IMG/VR virus record: IMGVR_UViG_3300022866_000011
Location: 1-52,658 of that record
Direction: 5' to 3' (one strand)
Length of the DNA: 52,658 bases
DNA from: a virus
The translations under genes were made by a program, and so were the position numbers. The notes under the pieces were generated by a model that worked only from the letters and a program-made list of their open reading frames with translations, ran no database searches and was not told the origin of the DNA. Positions 23,339 through 32,314 of the stretch are shown here, piece by piece; positions within the stretch are counted from its first letter, which is position 1; every line of letters begins with the position of its first letter.

Positions 23339-25474
23339 ATGGCACTCGTTGATCGCAGAAACCGACCACCAATCGTGAATCGTCTCTACGGTGGACGACT
23401 ACGAATCACCTACCGTTCAGACGTGATCAACAGCGTCGACACCAAGGCCGAGCTACTGGCCAGCGTGCTCCTCGAACCCAAGACTGCCGACAGTAAGCAC
23501 ACCGAGTGCCTCATTGTTTCCCAGGATTTAGCCGGCGGTGAACTCAACAAACCCAACACCCTGATCCAGGTATTCGAGACGTTGACCACAGCAATGGTCG
23601 ATGAGATCCAGCCGATTACCGACACAGATGTAAACGCGAGAGAGTCCATTACTCGCACACTCATTGGTCAGCCCGACGTGGATATCTCCGCCATATCGAT
23701 CGGCAGCATTTACAACTCATCATACGCCGCCACGCAGATCGTAAACCAATCTGACGAGTTTCGGCGCCAGCTAAAAGTAAAATACCTCGAGGTTGAACTC
23801 TCTGAAACCCAAATAGGGGGCGACCAACGAATCGACACGGAAAACGGACGAACTGCATTTGTCCGAACATTCGTGCAACTATCCGCCGCCACCTACGTTC
23901 CGGGCGACGTCGGTGACATTAGCACGATCGACTCGCTCAGTGTTGCCCTGTCCGACATAAAGAGCGAAACGTCCGGTGCAGTCCGCACCATCTCCCGAAC
24001 ATACATTACGGCCGGCAAACTCTCCGAAAGCACCAAAGACTCGAGCAACGGTAAGCTCATAGTAAAATCACTCGTTTTCTTCAACGAAATCCCATCAACG
24101 CCGTCCGGATTTACGCTCACCGATACCAGCGTAAAAAACCCCGATGGATCGCCAACATACTCATACCAATTTGCCAAAGGAGTCGGTCGCATCTCCACCA
24201 AAGAAAGCACCCGTCAAAAGGGGCAGGTCAAGATCACGTCGATCCAGTATCTCGGCGCCGACGATGCCACCACCCCGTCCGGCAACCTGATCGACAGCGA
24301 CGTCACCGAAAAAGATGGTTACGTCCTCACCTCCCAAGCCTACGCTGAAATTGTCGGTACTGGATACTTGGTCAACGACGTCCAAACAAAGGAAGGCGGC
24401 AAACTCGTCATCTACAACCAAGTGCGTGTAGGGAGCCTGCCAGCAACTCCGACTCAAACGATCGGCGGCAGCGTCGTCTTGATCGACGAATCCACCAGAG
24501 AGGAAGACGGATACACGGTCTACAACCGGAAATGGGCTGAAGGTAACGGTCAAGTCTCCCAGGTCGACCAAACGCGCCGAGGTGGGGCTATACTGATCCG
24601 ACGTATCCGGCATATTGTGGCGCTGGCTGCATCCAACCCGATTTCGACGCCTGCCGATTACACGGCGATTCGGGCTGACTACCAAGATCAAGACGGTATA
24701 AGGATATGGACTGCGGAATTCGTTAAAGGCACTGGCCTGATTTCGTCGGTTACCAGAGACGGTAAGATTCCTGGCACAAAGGTTGTCACGAATACGGCGT
24801 TTGGTGCGGCGAACGTCCCGAGCGGGGTATTGATTGGGAGCGAAGATCGCGAGGACGATGGATATATCGTCTACGTCCGGACAGCGATTCAGGGCACGCT
24901 CGTCGAAGAGAAATATACCTATACCGATTTAGTGAACGTGACGATTCCCGGCACGGTGAACCTTACGACCGAGAGCGTTCCTGATGGCACCGTAGCAATC
25001 GCGGAGGTCGTTCCGCCGTCATCGAAGCAAGTGCTGGCGACTGTCACCGTTGAAATCGTGACGACTCCACCGACGGCAGGGACCGCGGCCTACGACATCG
25101 GGCAAATATCCTGCGCCGTGACGTTTATCCGAACCGAAGAACTCTATGTCGGCACTCAAGTAATCGGTGCCGGCACTGCGAACACGATCTCCACGGAGAT
25201 ATACCGCACATTATCGAGCGTGAGGCAGGCCGAATACCGCGGTTGCTATCTTTCAGGAGGAGGATCGGCGACGGGAACGCAGGAATACGATACCACTGAC
25301 TCCGAATCTGACACCTACACTAATACTATCACCACAAAGGCCAAAGGCACCGGCGCCACGTCCAACACCAGCTCGCAGTATGGCATCTTACGCCGCAACG
25401 TGCGTCCGGTGCTCACTGCGCTTGATGGCACGAACTACTTCGAGGTCGTAACGTGGGAACTGATTGAGCCCTAA
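23339..25474 (+). CDS. Tail protein built of tandem repeats, 711 aa
   Basis: The start is the ATG at 23339. The central part (about 23954-24990) contains six degenerate tandem units of roughly 55-65 residues. Their shared core runs D-x4-DGY-x5-A-x-G-x-G-x-(I/V)S-x6-G-x3-(I/V), seen as KDGYVLTSQAYAEIVGTGYL and EDGYTVYNRKWAEGNGQVS. The C-terminal part is beta-rich and Thr-rich. Repeats of this type suggest an elongated tail shaft or baseplate arm. It heads a rightward operon of receptor-binding genes. Confidence 0.6.
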   Translation: MALVDRRNRPPIVNRLYGGRLRITYRSDVINSVDTKAELLASVLLEPKTADSKHTECLIVSQDLAGGELNKPNTLIQVFETLTTAMVDEIQPITDTDVNARESITRTLIGQPDVDISAISIGSIYNSSYAATQIVNQSDEFRRQLKVKYLEVELSETQIGGDQRIDTENGRTAFVRTFVQLSAATYVPGDVGDISTIDSLSVALSDIKSETSGAVRTISRTYITAGKLSESTKDSSNGKLIVKSLVFFNEIPSTPSGFTLTDTSVKNPDGSPTYSYQFAKGVGRISTKESTRQKGQVKITSIQYLGADDATTPSGNLIDSDVTEKDGYVLTSQAYAEIVGTGYLVNDVQTKEGGKLVIYNQVRVGSLPATPTQTIGGSVVLIDESTREEDGYTVYNRKWAEGNGQVSQVDQTRRGGAILIRRIRHIVALAASNPISTPADYTAIRADYQDQDGIRIWTAEFVKGTGLISSVTRDGKIPGTKVVTNTAFGAANVPSGVLIGSEDREDDGYIVYVRTAIQGTLVEEKYTYTDLVNVTIPGTVNLTTESVPDGTVAIAEVVPPSSKQVLATVTVEIVTTPPTAGTAAYDIGQISCAVTFIRTEELYVGTQVIGAGTANTISTEIYRTLSSVRQAEYRGCYLSGGGSATGTQEYDTTDSESDTYTNTITTKAKGTGATSNTSSQYGILRRNVRPVLTALDGTNYFEVVTWELIEP

Positions 25475-25477
25475 TCA

Positions 25478-26047
25478 ATGAACGATCCAAGAGATCCATT
25501 CTATGAGTTCAGTAAGGACGGGGCTGGCGACTTCACCCCGACGGAAACCCCGCGCACGTATGAAATCTACCCTGAACGCCCCCCTGAATCCACGATTGGC
25601 GGCGGCGGCGGCGGCGGCGGCGGATATACCGCGGTTTCCCCATTTGATTTTTATCTAAACAGCGACGACGAAGAACTGAAATTTCACCCCGGCACCATAA
25701 ATCAAGTGATTCCCTCTAACATATTTGCGACTCTCGCCCTCGCGGCGTCTGGAACCGAATACGTTGTTTTGAATGTCAATACATCAAGTGGGCGGATCAC
25801 GTCAGCAAACATCACCATTGATTCCAGCGCGCCCGGTTCGCCTGGCATCTTACAGGGAGGCCCACCAACGTCTTTCAAGGTGCTGCTTGGAATTATCGTG
25901 AATCTAGTGGGTTATAAAACTATTGGCGCCCATTCCATCACCGCGACTCCGGTAGAGGCATACCGGTCTGACCAAGCAACTCCCGTATTTGGGCACTCCC
26001 CTTATGATATTTATTATACCTGGGTGATTGGCCCCGAACTAGCATGA
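25478..26047 (+). CDS. Tail-associated protein with poly-Gly hinge, 189 aa
   Basis: After 40 charged residues comes a run of nine Gly, encoded by a (GGC)8 repeat, then a beta-rich domain (SPFDFYLNSDDEELKFHPGTINQVIPSNIF...). Small proteins with a Gly hinge and this beta module occur near phage tail tips. It lies between two fibre genes and overlaps the next by four bases. Confidence 0.55.
   Translation: MNDPRDPFYEFSKDGAGDFTPTETPRTYEIYPERPPESTIGGGGGGGGGYTAVSPFDFYLNSDDEELKFHPGTINQVIPSNIFATLALAASGTEYVVLNVNTSSGRITSANITIDSSAPGSPGILQGGPPTSFKVLLGIIVNLVGYKTIGAHSITATPVEAYRSDQATPVFGHSPYDIYYTWVIGPELA
25598..25621 (+). repeat. Trinucleotide repeat (GGC)8 encoding poly-Gly
   Basis: Eight perfect GGC units encode the hinge of the 189-residue tail protein. 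Copy number is likely to vary by slippage without changing the frame, altering hinge length. Confidence 0.85.
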
Positions 26048-28101
26048 TAACGTGGCAAGAGCGCACCACGTATGCCTCACCAGCTATGTCGTTAACATGC
26101 GCTTATATATCAGGCGTAGGGAGCGTTTCGGCGACCGTATATAAAGAAGGATATACTAATAATCAAGATTACAACGTAAATTCTTCTTTTTCCGAAACGA
26201 TAAGCAAATCCGATACTCACGAATTCGGATATAGCCCTAGACGTATGACCTACCAGTCATGGTCTACTCGGATAAAGCGTTATCGAACTCAAGATGCTAA
26301 CGGTCGAACTTCCTACTCGTCTAGAAGCTTTTCATTAAGCCAATCGTCTGAGACGACATATACGACGTTAAGTGAAACGACCACAGGATGGCCTACTTCA
26401 ACGTCTTACTCGGCGGAAACGAGTGTAACATCCACAGCCTCGAACAGTGGTGAAAATTCAGGGATAACCACCGCTTCACACGTATTGACCGCGTCGATGC
26501 GATCATCAAAAGCCACAACTATTAAGACTTCCGTGGTCGTGACGTATCTAAATAGCAGCGCAACCGTTCCTATTACAACTTTGTCAAATTCAGGAGGTGT
26601 ATTATTTCCCGTCACCTCCTCCGCGTCCACTACCAGATCCTCAACTTCCACACAGAGCACCAGCGCGTCTACCCTTGGGACTGCGGTCACTACGGTAACC
26701 ATAAATCCCAATTTAGGGATTGTTTATGCCAGTATCGTCGATCCGTTCCGCGAAGTTTTGATCCTCGCTCGCCCGACTGCAACCGGCACGGTATTGCTAT
26801 CAGCGATCACGGAAACGACAACGGCGACCCGCGCAACAGGGAGCCCAAATACGTCATCAAACGCTTATGTGCTGGCGACCTATCCTTACACGTCAGACGC
26901 AGACGCAGGGACAGCGACCTATATATCGGTTAATTACGAAACAGTGACGGTCTCATTAGCGCTATCGCTTCGCGAAGCGACCATCACGAAAGGCTTATCG
27001 ACAAATCCGTCGCATACTATAACGACCACGGCGGAAAGCTGGATTACTACCACGGATACGCAGAGATCGACAGGAACTGCTGAAGCCACCATGGATAAAA
27101 CCATAAAGTGGTCGCGAGCTTTATGGATCCCATATATAATTCCCGTAGAAGTTTGGCCGCAGATTACCACAAGAACAACCTTTGCCACGTTCGGCTGGCC
27201 TCAAACCTTTACCTATTTCACTCACGATTCCAATATGGGAATCTCCAAGGTTACTTGTCATGGACGTGCGACTTCATACTCATACATCCAAGAGGAATAC
27301 GACGACGAAGACAACGTAATCTCTACATTCACCACCAGAGAGATCGGAACTTTTGAAAATGTCATGTCCGTCGGGAGCGTGACCGGAATAACCACAGCAG
27401 TAATCGAGATACTTGTTTCGCCCAACGGCTTTCCAGCCACAGGTTCTCTTTCATTTGGTGCGAGTCGAACCGATATATTTGGTGAACGCCTCACCGCCAG
27501 ATTAACCCTTAATGGGATAAATATGCCGATATGGCCACGGACCACTTTTCATAAAGGACTCGATGGTGCTTCCGTGATCTCCCAAGCAAACGGCTGGAAA
27601 CCTCCCTCCGCTATTGAAGCGACCGACCCTCTTTATATTTCAATTTCAACGGCTACTACGAACACGACCCAAACCACCCCCCCATTGACAGCGTTTACTG
27701 GTGAGGATGCCGCCGCCGCAGTCCCGGTCCCGCCAGCGTTAAGTAATATTGCTATTACCGCCACGGCAAACCAACTGGCGCGCCCGTTCAAAGACATCGA
27801 TGAATTGGATTTTACCGCAGGACTGGGCGGACAATACGCAGACTCCAATTATCACGTAATCGCAGCAAACCGTTCCGAAAGACTCTACCGTATAACAAGC
27901 CAAACGGGATCCACCACTGAGAGCACTACCTCCCTCCTCAAACCACAGCTAATTGCTTTCACAGGTAGCACTAGGAGTGCTCACGAAGCATGCGGCGGAT
28001 TTGTCGATGTTGGTCCGCAATCATTTTCATCAGATTACGGTCATTATTACCCAGACTCACGACTGATCTACCTTCATACGACTCTAAATAACGCACTATA
28101 A
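26044..28101 (+). CDS. Ser/Thr-rich tail fibre-like protein, 685 aa
   Basis: Serine and threonine make up roughly 40% of the first 200 residues by eye and remain frequent throughout. The sequence is beta-rich with few charges and no signal peptide. The C-terminal 100 residues are more conventional (FKDIDELDFTAGLGGQYADSNYHVIAANRSERLYRITS). It is more AT-rich than its neighbours. Directly downstream, with no gap, is a glycosyltransferase, so this protein is a candidate for O-glycosylation. Likely a fibre or shaft exposed on the virion. Confidence 0.6.
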   Translation: MITWQERTTYASPAMSLTCAYISGVGSVSATVYKEGYTNNQDYNVNSSFSETISKSDTHEFGYSPRRMTYQSWSTRIKRYRTQDANGRTSYSSRSFSLSQSSETTYTTLSETTTGWPTSTSYSAETSVTSTASNSGENSGITTASHVLTASMRSSKATTIKTSVVVTYLNSSATVPITTLSNSGGVLFPVTSSASTTRSSTSTQSTSASTLGTAVTTVTINPNLGIVYASIVDPFREVLILARPTATGTVLLSAITETTTATRATGSPNTSSNAYVLATYPYTSDADAGTATYISVNYETVTVSLALSLREATITKGLSTNPSHTITTTAESWITTTDTQRSTGTAEATMDKTIKWSRALWIPYIIPVEVWPQITTRTTFATFGWPQTFTYFTHDSNMGISKVTCHGRATSYSYIQEEYDDEDNVISTFTTREIGTFENVMSVGSVTGITTAVIEILVSPNGFPATGSLSFGASRTDIFGERLTARLTLNGINMPIWPRTTFHKGLDGASVISQANGWKPPSAIEATDPLYISISTATTNTTQTTPPLTAFTGEDAAAAVPVPPALSNIAITATANQLARPFKDIDELDFTAGLGGQYADSNYHVIAANRSERLYRITSQTGSTTESTTSLLKPQLIAFTGSTRSAHEACGGFVDVGPQSFSSDYGHYYPDSRLIYLHTTLNNAL

Positions 28102-29127
28102 ATGAATCTTGCCATCACGATCTGCGCGACGAGCGCATACACCTATGCTATGATCCCCCAGCTACGCCGAGTTGCAGCTAACGTAAGGCATCTTGAGGGG
28201 GGGCACGTTGTCCTAGTCGGCGACGAGTCGCCCGAACTCGCCGCCGTAGCCGAGGCATATCGAAGCATAATGCCCGAGGGATGGCGCATACACTTAATCG
28301 CGATCCCTGGACTTACCGACGACCACGAAAACTACAAGACCAACGCGCAAATGCTAATAGCTCGTCTGCGCACAGAAGCATTTACCGCGGCACGGAAGCT
28401 GGGAGCAACCCACTGCTGGTCCCTAGACTCCGACGTGTTACCCCCACCCAATGCACTCAAGTGCTCGTTGCAAATGCTGGAGTTTGACGATGGTCACTAC
28501 TCCGTGAGCACCTGCCCCTACAACAACGGCATGTATCTCGGTGGTCGGGGCACTCCGCAAAATCAAATCGCGGAAGACTTCGACGTCGATGAACGAAAAC
28601 TCCCCTGGTATGCGGAACGTGCCATTGCAGAGGCTCGACGCAGGATCGCGAATCAATTCAAAACATACGAAGAAGCCCAGAAAGAATCCAAACGAATGAT
28701 GCGGATCGAAAAGCGAATCAAAAACTACCCGACCAAGGGAAACGTCTGGACACTTAACGGAGAGCGATACCGTCGACGTGGCTGGCTTGAAAACGCCTAC
28801 CCCGGCATAGGACTCGGTGCCGTAGTTCCCTCCGACTGGTGTGGGTTTGGTTGCACGCTAATGAACACCAAGGCGCTAGACCTCGCCCACTTTGAAGGAT
28901 ACACCGGCGCCGGAACAGAAGACCTGTATATCGTATGGAATCGCTGGTTTCCCGCCAACTGCCGGATAAACGTAATCACCCATTGCCCGTGCGACCACGT
29001 CATATGGGAAAAGAAAAAGGGAGGCAGCGAAAAGGAATACGTGCTCAACCATGCCTACCATGAACTAGAAGGAGAATGCATCGGGCATTTGAGGACGCGA
29101 CACATCCCGTGGATCCCTGAAAACTAA
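28102..29127 (+). CDS. GT-A-fold glycosyltransferase, 341 aa
   Basis: The N-terminus (LAITICATSAYTYAMIPQLRRV) and the D-x-D motif in CWSLDSDVLPPP (about residue 110) fit a GT-A glycosyltransferase that binds a nucleotide sugar through a metal. A second acidic site, GAGTEDLYIVWNRW, lies in the acceptor region and is typical of the fold. The ATG directly follows the TAA of the Ser/Thr-rich fibre gene, so the two are coupled. It probably glycosylates that fibre or another virion protein; modification of host surface sugars is an alternative. Confidence 0.7.
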   Translation: MNLAITICATSAYTYAMIPQLRRVAANVRHLEGGHVVLVGDESPELAAVAEAYRSIMPEGWRIHLIAIPGLTDDHENYKTNAQMLIARLRTEAFTAARKLGATHCWSLDSDVLPPPNALKCSLQMLEFDDGHYSVSTCPYNNGMYLGGRGTPQNQIAEDFDVDERKLPWYAERAIAEARRRIANQFKTYEEAQKESKRMMRIEKRIKNYPTKGNVWTLNGERYRRRGWLENAYPGIGLGAVVPSDWCGFGCTLMNTKALDLAHFEGYTGAGTEDLYIVWNRWFPANCRINVITHCPCDHVIWEKKKGGSEKEYVLNHAYHELEGECIGHLRTRHIPWIPEN

Positions 29128-29387
29128 CCCATAGCCGGCCGCAACGCCAATGCCCGGTCAGTGCTTACAATCTTGCGCGTGTAGGTCCGGTATTCGGTCG
29201 CCATGCGCCGCGTAATTTCGCGTTGCTCAGGAGTCAGGGAATCGTCCTCCAGCACCGCCGTCTCCAGTTCCTTCTGCCGCTCGCGCAACCGATCCGAGAA
29301 GTAACCCGTAAACGCATCGCACTCCGTCAGCTTCGTGATTTCCCGCAACCGTCTGTCTTTCCGATCGTTCAGTTCATCAACGTCCAT
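29124..29387 (-). CDS. Small helical protein, 87 aa
   Basis: This charged, probably all-helical protein (DELNDRKDRRLREITKL, RLRERQKELETAVLEDD, EQREITRRMATEYRTYTRK) converges with the glycosyltransferase gene and overlaps its stop by four bases. It is transcribed in the portal direction. It may be a small head or packaging accessory protein; a terminase small subunit is possible but not shown. Confidence 0.5.
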   Translation of the reverse strand: MDVDELNDRKDRRLREITKLTECDAFTGYFSDRLRERQKELETAVLEDDSLTPEQREITRRMATEYRTYTRKIVSTDRALALRPAMG

Positions 29388-29392
29388 TATTT

Positions 29393-29426
29393 GTTGACTC
29401 TTAGGACACCCCGATTTTAGGTCAAC
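29393..29426. promoter_or_regulatory. Degenerate dyad half-sites, site E
   Basis: GTTGA (29393-29397) and TCAAC (29422-29426) occur in the same order as in the 17-bp dyads, but 24 bases apart instead of seven. They lie just upstream of the 29387 gene (minus) and the tRNA cluster (plus). Either two decayed sites or chance. Confidence 0.3.
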
Positions 29427-29434
29427 TTATTTGA

Positions 29435-29506
29435 TGCAGGGTAGATCAGTGGTAGATCACTGGCCTCATAAACCAGAAGTCGTCGGTTCGATTCCGTCCC
29501 CTGCTT
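29435..29506 (+). tRNA. tRNA-Met (CAT)
   Basis: The cloverleaf can be drawn: acceptor TGCAGGG with CCCTGC, D-arm GATC-AGTGGTA-GATC, anticodon loop C-T-CAT-A-A, T-arm with TTCGATT. There are mismatches at the first acceptor pair, one T-stem pair and the last anticodon-stem pair. No CCA is encoded. CAT could also be an isoleucine tRNA with modified C34. Confidence 0.8.
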
Positions 29507-29515
29507 CCAATTTAT

Positions 29516-29591
29516 GCACTCGTAGCTCAAATGGTAGAGCGACGTTTTTGTATATCGTAGGTTGCGGGTTCGATTCCTGCCGGGTGCTCCA
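29516..29591 (+). tRNA. tRNA-Thr (TGT)
   Basis: The seven-base-pair acceptor GCACTCG/CGGGTGC, D-arm GCTC-AAATGGTA-GAGC, anticodon loop T-T-TGT-A-T and T-arm GCGGG-TTCGATT-CCTGC fold cleanly apart from one anticodon-stem mismatch. The CCA end is encoded. It reads ACA and probably other ACN codons. Confidence 0.9.
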
Positions 29592-29596
29592 GTTTA

Positions 29597-29687
29597 GGAA
29601 GGTGAAGCAGTGGGGTAGGCCCGCGACTGGCTTTGAAACCCAGGTCTCGTTTAATCGGGTGGGGTTCGACTCCTCCTCCTTCCGCCA
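29597..29687 (+). tRNA. tRNA-Ser (TGA)
   Basis: Acceptor GGAAGG/CCTTCC, anticodon arm CTGG-C-TTTGAAA-C-CCAG with anticodon TGA, a long variable arm (CTCG-TTTAAT-CGGG) as expected for serine tRNA, T-loop TTCGACT, discriminator G and encoded CCA. It reads UCA and probably other UCN codons. Confidence 0.85.
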
Positions 29688-29718
29688 GTCTCCACTACAA
29701 TCCAGAACCCCACAGATT

Positions 29719-30153
29719 ATGAAAGATCGCAGCATAAAAGACCAAAAAACGCAGCCGGTTAACATCAACCCAGCGCCAGGAGACTCAATGGTGCCAGGCC
29801 ATGCCTACACCGCCCTCAAGCAATGCTACGCCCGAGTGATCGCATCGCTCAAAATCAAACCCGAGCGCAAGTCCCTCGCCCAACTCACCGACGAAGCCGA
29901 GCACATCAGCAAAGCGGCATTTACGCTGTGCGACAGCACTGCCTCCACAATGGCCTACGTCGACGGCGCCATCGATGCCCTCAACTACGGCAAACCCGAG
30001 GACATCAAGCGCGCCAAATCTATGCTCGAAAGAGCCCGCCGAGACCTCGTTCTAAGCATGGAATCAGCTAACCACCTGCCGAAGGCTGATAAGATGAGTC
30101 CAACTGAGACGGAGCCGCCGAAGGCTTCGGACGAGTCACCATCTCCCTCTTAG
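29719..30153 (+). CDS. Hypothetical protein, 144 aa
   Basis: The start is placed at ATG 29719, after the tRNA cluster. The protein is soluble: a polar start, a helical centre (AYTALKQCYARVIASLKIK..., DIKRAKSMLERARRDLVLSME) and an acidic Pro-rich tail. No family is recognised. Its last 86 bases overlap the 3' end of the portal gene on the opposite strand, which is unusual for such a compact genome. Confidence 0.5.
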   Translation: MKDRSIKDQKTQPVNINPAPGDSMVPGHAYTALKQCYARVIASLKIKPERKSLAQLTDEAEHISKAAFTLCDSTASTMAYVDGAIDALNYGKPEDIKRAKSMLERARRDLVLSMESANHLPKADKMSPTETEPPKASDESPSPS

Positions 30154-32275
30154 GCTGCGGCCCCTTCCCACTGTTGATCGCCTGCTCGGGCGGCAACGGT
30201 GGCAAAGGCACAATCAGCTCGTCCACATTGATCTTCTGGTCGAGCGCCTTGATCATACCGCGGTAGTATTCGGCCACGTGCACCTGGACCAACGGATCCA
30301 GCATGTAAAACCGTTCAATGATTTCAGCAACCTGCGACATCTGCTGAAATTTCTGCTCTCCCTTGTAGCGCGTCATGAACATGGTCACATTCATATTCAC
30401 ATCGCTCACGTCAGCCGGGTCGATCGTCGCAGTAATCTGCTCTCGCCCCTCAAAGTAGCTGAATACCTCTGGCTTGTTCAGGTTAGCCAGAAGCACTAGA
30501 ATCTCACTCTTGAGCACATCGGTAAGACCCGGCTCCAGGTCCGAAAGGAACGGCGCAAACAACTCCTCGCCGGCCTTCTCAATATTGCGGATCCCGGTAG
30601 CCAACTTCGCGGTATCCATGCCCAGAGCTGCCCCATCATTCGCATTCGTCACGCCCGACTCGTTCATCCCCATCTGCATGAAAAACTCGAGCATATCCTT
30701 GAGCGCCTCAAATTTTACGTCGTTCAGGTAAACAGACTGTAACACTTTGGTCACATCAACTCCCGGCACTGTCGTGTAGGACTGCCCCCAATTCAGGCAA
30801 AGGTTCGGATCGTCGCGCCCCTCTAGCACCTTCGAAGGATCCCAGAAATCAACTCGCCCTGCCTTCGATTGGCTCAGGTTCCACCGGTTCACCAGCAGAT
30901 CCACGATCGTCTGGGTAGAGTCAAACATCTCCATGACGCCCTGCCCATACCAACGGTCGTCCACCTCGTTAACTCGCACCACCGCCACCGGCCGCAAGCC
31001 ATCTGGTGACATATTCGCCACGTAATTATAATGCACAGGGAGCCGGTTCTTGCGATCAAGCAGCAGAACGATGTTCTCAAGTATGCCGTCCCCATTGGCA
31101 TCATACCAAAGCATCACCTCGGCCATCTCCACGATAGGCTGACCGCCGCCGGAATATTCAGCATCGTCCTCCTCCTCCTCCTCGTCCCGATTACGAGCAG
31201 ACCCACTCTTCGGCTCTGAGTTGTTATCGAGCATCGTCCGCATGGCGTCTACCGTGCGCTTCATCTGCTCGAAACGTTGGGTATCCGTGCCGCGGAATAC
31301 CCCATGCTTTGCGTAAGTATCGACCAGATCCATGACTCTGCGGTCATACAAATGCGCGATGCAGTCCGCCTGCTGGAGATCAAAAGCATCGAGGGGAGCC
31401 AAGAAATCCTTGTAGTAGATTGGGAGCGATTCTGGACCCTCAAATATCACATGCCGCTTAGTTATTTTCTGATCGGTGTAAACCGGCGCCTCCGGTTCTT
31501 GCGTCACCCCATCACTACCCAACACCCGGAGCCCCGGAGTTTCCGTGTCGATCCAGTCCGCACGCTCCAAGATCATCTCCCCGTTAGCATCCAGGATAGC
31601 CTCACCCTCCGCGCCCACTAGAGCCTTGACCATCGTCTCATAGATTTGATCACGCGTCTGATAAGTGGTTTTGACCACGCACTCACCGAGTAGCATGGCA
31701 CGCTTGACGATCCGCTCCTTGCCCCGTTTTGAACCTATCAGGTTCAGTTTCCACTTGGCATAACGATCGATCTGATCCGCCAACTCCCCATCCTCCATCC
31801 CCTCCGGCGTAGCATTAAACCAAGGATCGGTGGCAAAGAAATAGTTCTGAGCTCGAGCAATCATCTGACGGCAGATCCGGCGCGAGATCGGAACAACCAA
31901 GTTCGACTCCTCAAAGATATTCGGCGACGGCAATGAATACGGTCGCCAGTCCACCCGGTTCTCAAACAGTGCCTCAAAACGTGAACGTCGACCCATCCAG
32001 CTCTCGGCCGCGCCTTCTATTGAATTGGAGGAAACGCCCTCCCCCTTCCACCACTCGTCCTCAATGACGTCCGTGCGGCCCATCGCCTTTTCCATATCGT
32101 CGAGCCGGGTCATCGCATGATCCACCAGCGCAAGCTCCTGATCATAGGTGAGCTGAAGCACGGACGGGAAAGCAACGCGTGGCGTAAGTTGTCCAGTTGT
32201 GCTATCAACATGCGGGGGAGCCTCCACCCCGCTGATGCGATCCTGTAAAACTTCGAGTTGTCCGTGTTCTGCCAT
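30068..32275 (-). CDS. Portal protein, 735 aa
   Basis: The portal forms the ring through which DNA enters and leaves the head. Visible features are a long N-terminal region, VVPISRRICRQMIARAQNYFFATDPWFNATPEG, a capping DANGDGILENIVLLLDRKNRLPVHYNYV segment, RWYGQGVMEMFDSTQTIVDLLVNRWN (the conserved Y-G-x-G helix) and a C-terminal helical barrel with Pro-rich tail. The length is close to the N4-type portal. It lies downstream of the giant protein and preceded by a GGGAGAG ribosome site and a dyad. Confidence 0.8.
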   Translation of the reverse strand: MAEHGQLEVLQDRISGVEAPPHVDSTTGQLTPRVAFPSVLQLTYDQELALVDHAMTRLDDMEKAMGRTDVIEDEWWKGEGVSSNSIEGAAESWMGRRSRFEALFENRVDWRPYSLPSPNIFEESNLVVPISRRICRQMIARAQNYFFATDPWFNATPEGMEDGELADQIDRYAKWKLNLIGSKRGKERIVKRAMLLGECVVKTTYQTRDQIYETMVKALVGAEGEAILDANGEMILERADWIDTETPGLRVLGSDGVTQEPEAPVYTDQKITKRHVIFEGPESLPIYYKDFLAPLDAFDLQQADCIAHLYDRRVMDLVDTYAKHGVFRGTDTQRFEQMKRTVDAMRTMLDNNSEPKSGSARNRDEEEEEDDAEYSGGGQPIVEMAEVMLWYDANGDGILENIVLLLDRKNRLPVHYNYVANMSPDGLRPVAVVRVNEVDDRWYGQGVMEMFDSTQTIVDLLVNRWNLSQSKAGRVDFWDPSKVLEGRDDPNLCLNWGQSYTTVPGVDVTKVLQSVYLNDVKFEALKDMLEFFMQMGMNESGVTNANDGAALGMDTAKLATGIRNIEKAGEELFAPFLSDLEPGLTDVLKSEILVLLANLNKPEVFSYFEGREQITATIDPADVSDVNMNVTMFMTRYKGEQKFQQMSQVAEIIERFYMLDPLVQVHVAEYYRGMIKALDQKINVDELIVPLPPLPPEQAINSGKGPQPKREMVTRPKPSAAPSQLDSSYQPSAGG

Positions 32276-32297
32276 GATTTGTTCTCTCCCGTTAAAC

Positions 32298-32314
32298 GTT
32301 GATTTTCAATCAAT
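32298..32314. promoter_or_regulatory. 17-bp dyad, site B: GTTGATTTTCAATCAAT
   Basis: This is GTTGATT-N3-AATCAA(T), palindromic at 16 of 17 positions. It overlaps the stop codon of the giant gene and lies 22 bases upstream of the portal start. It matches the other members of the dyad family. Confidence 0.55.

Noticed and set aside
25598-25621. GGC repeat as a regulatory structure
   Set aside because: It lies inside a coding region and simply encodes poly-Gly in frame.
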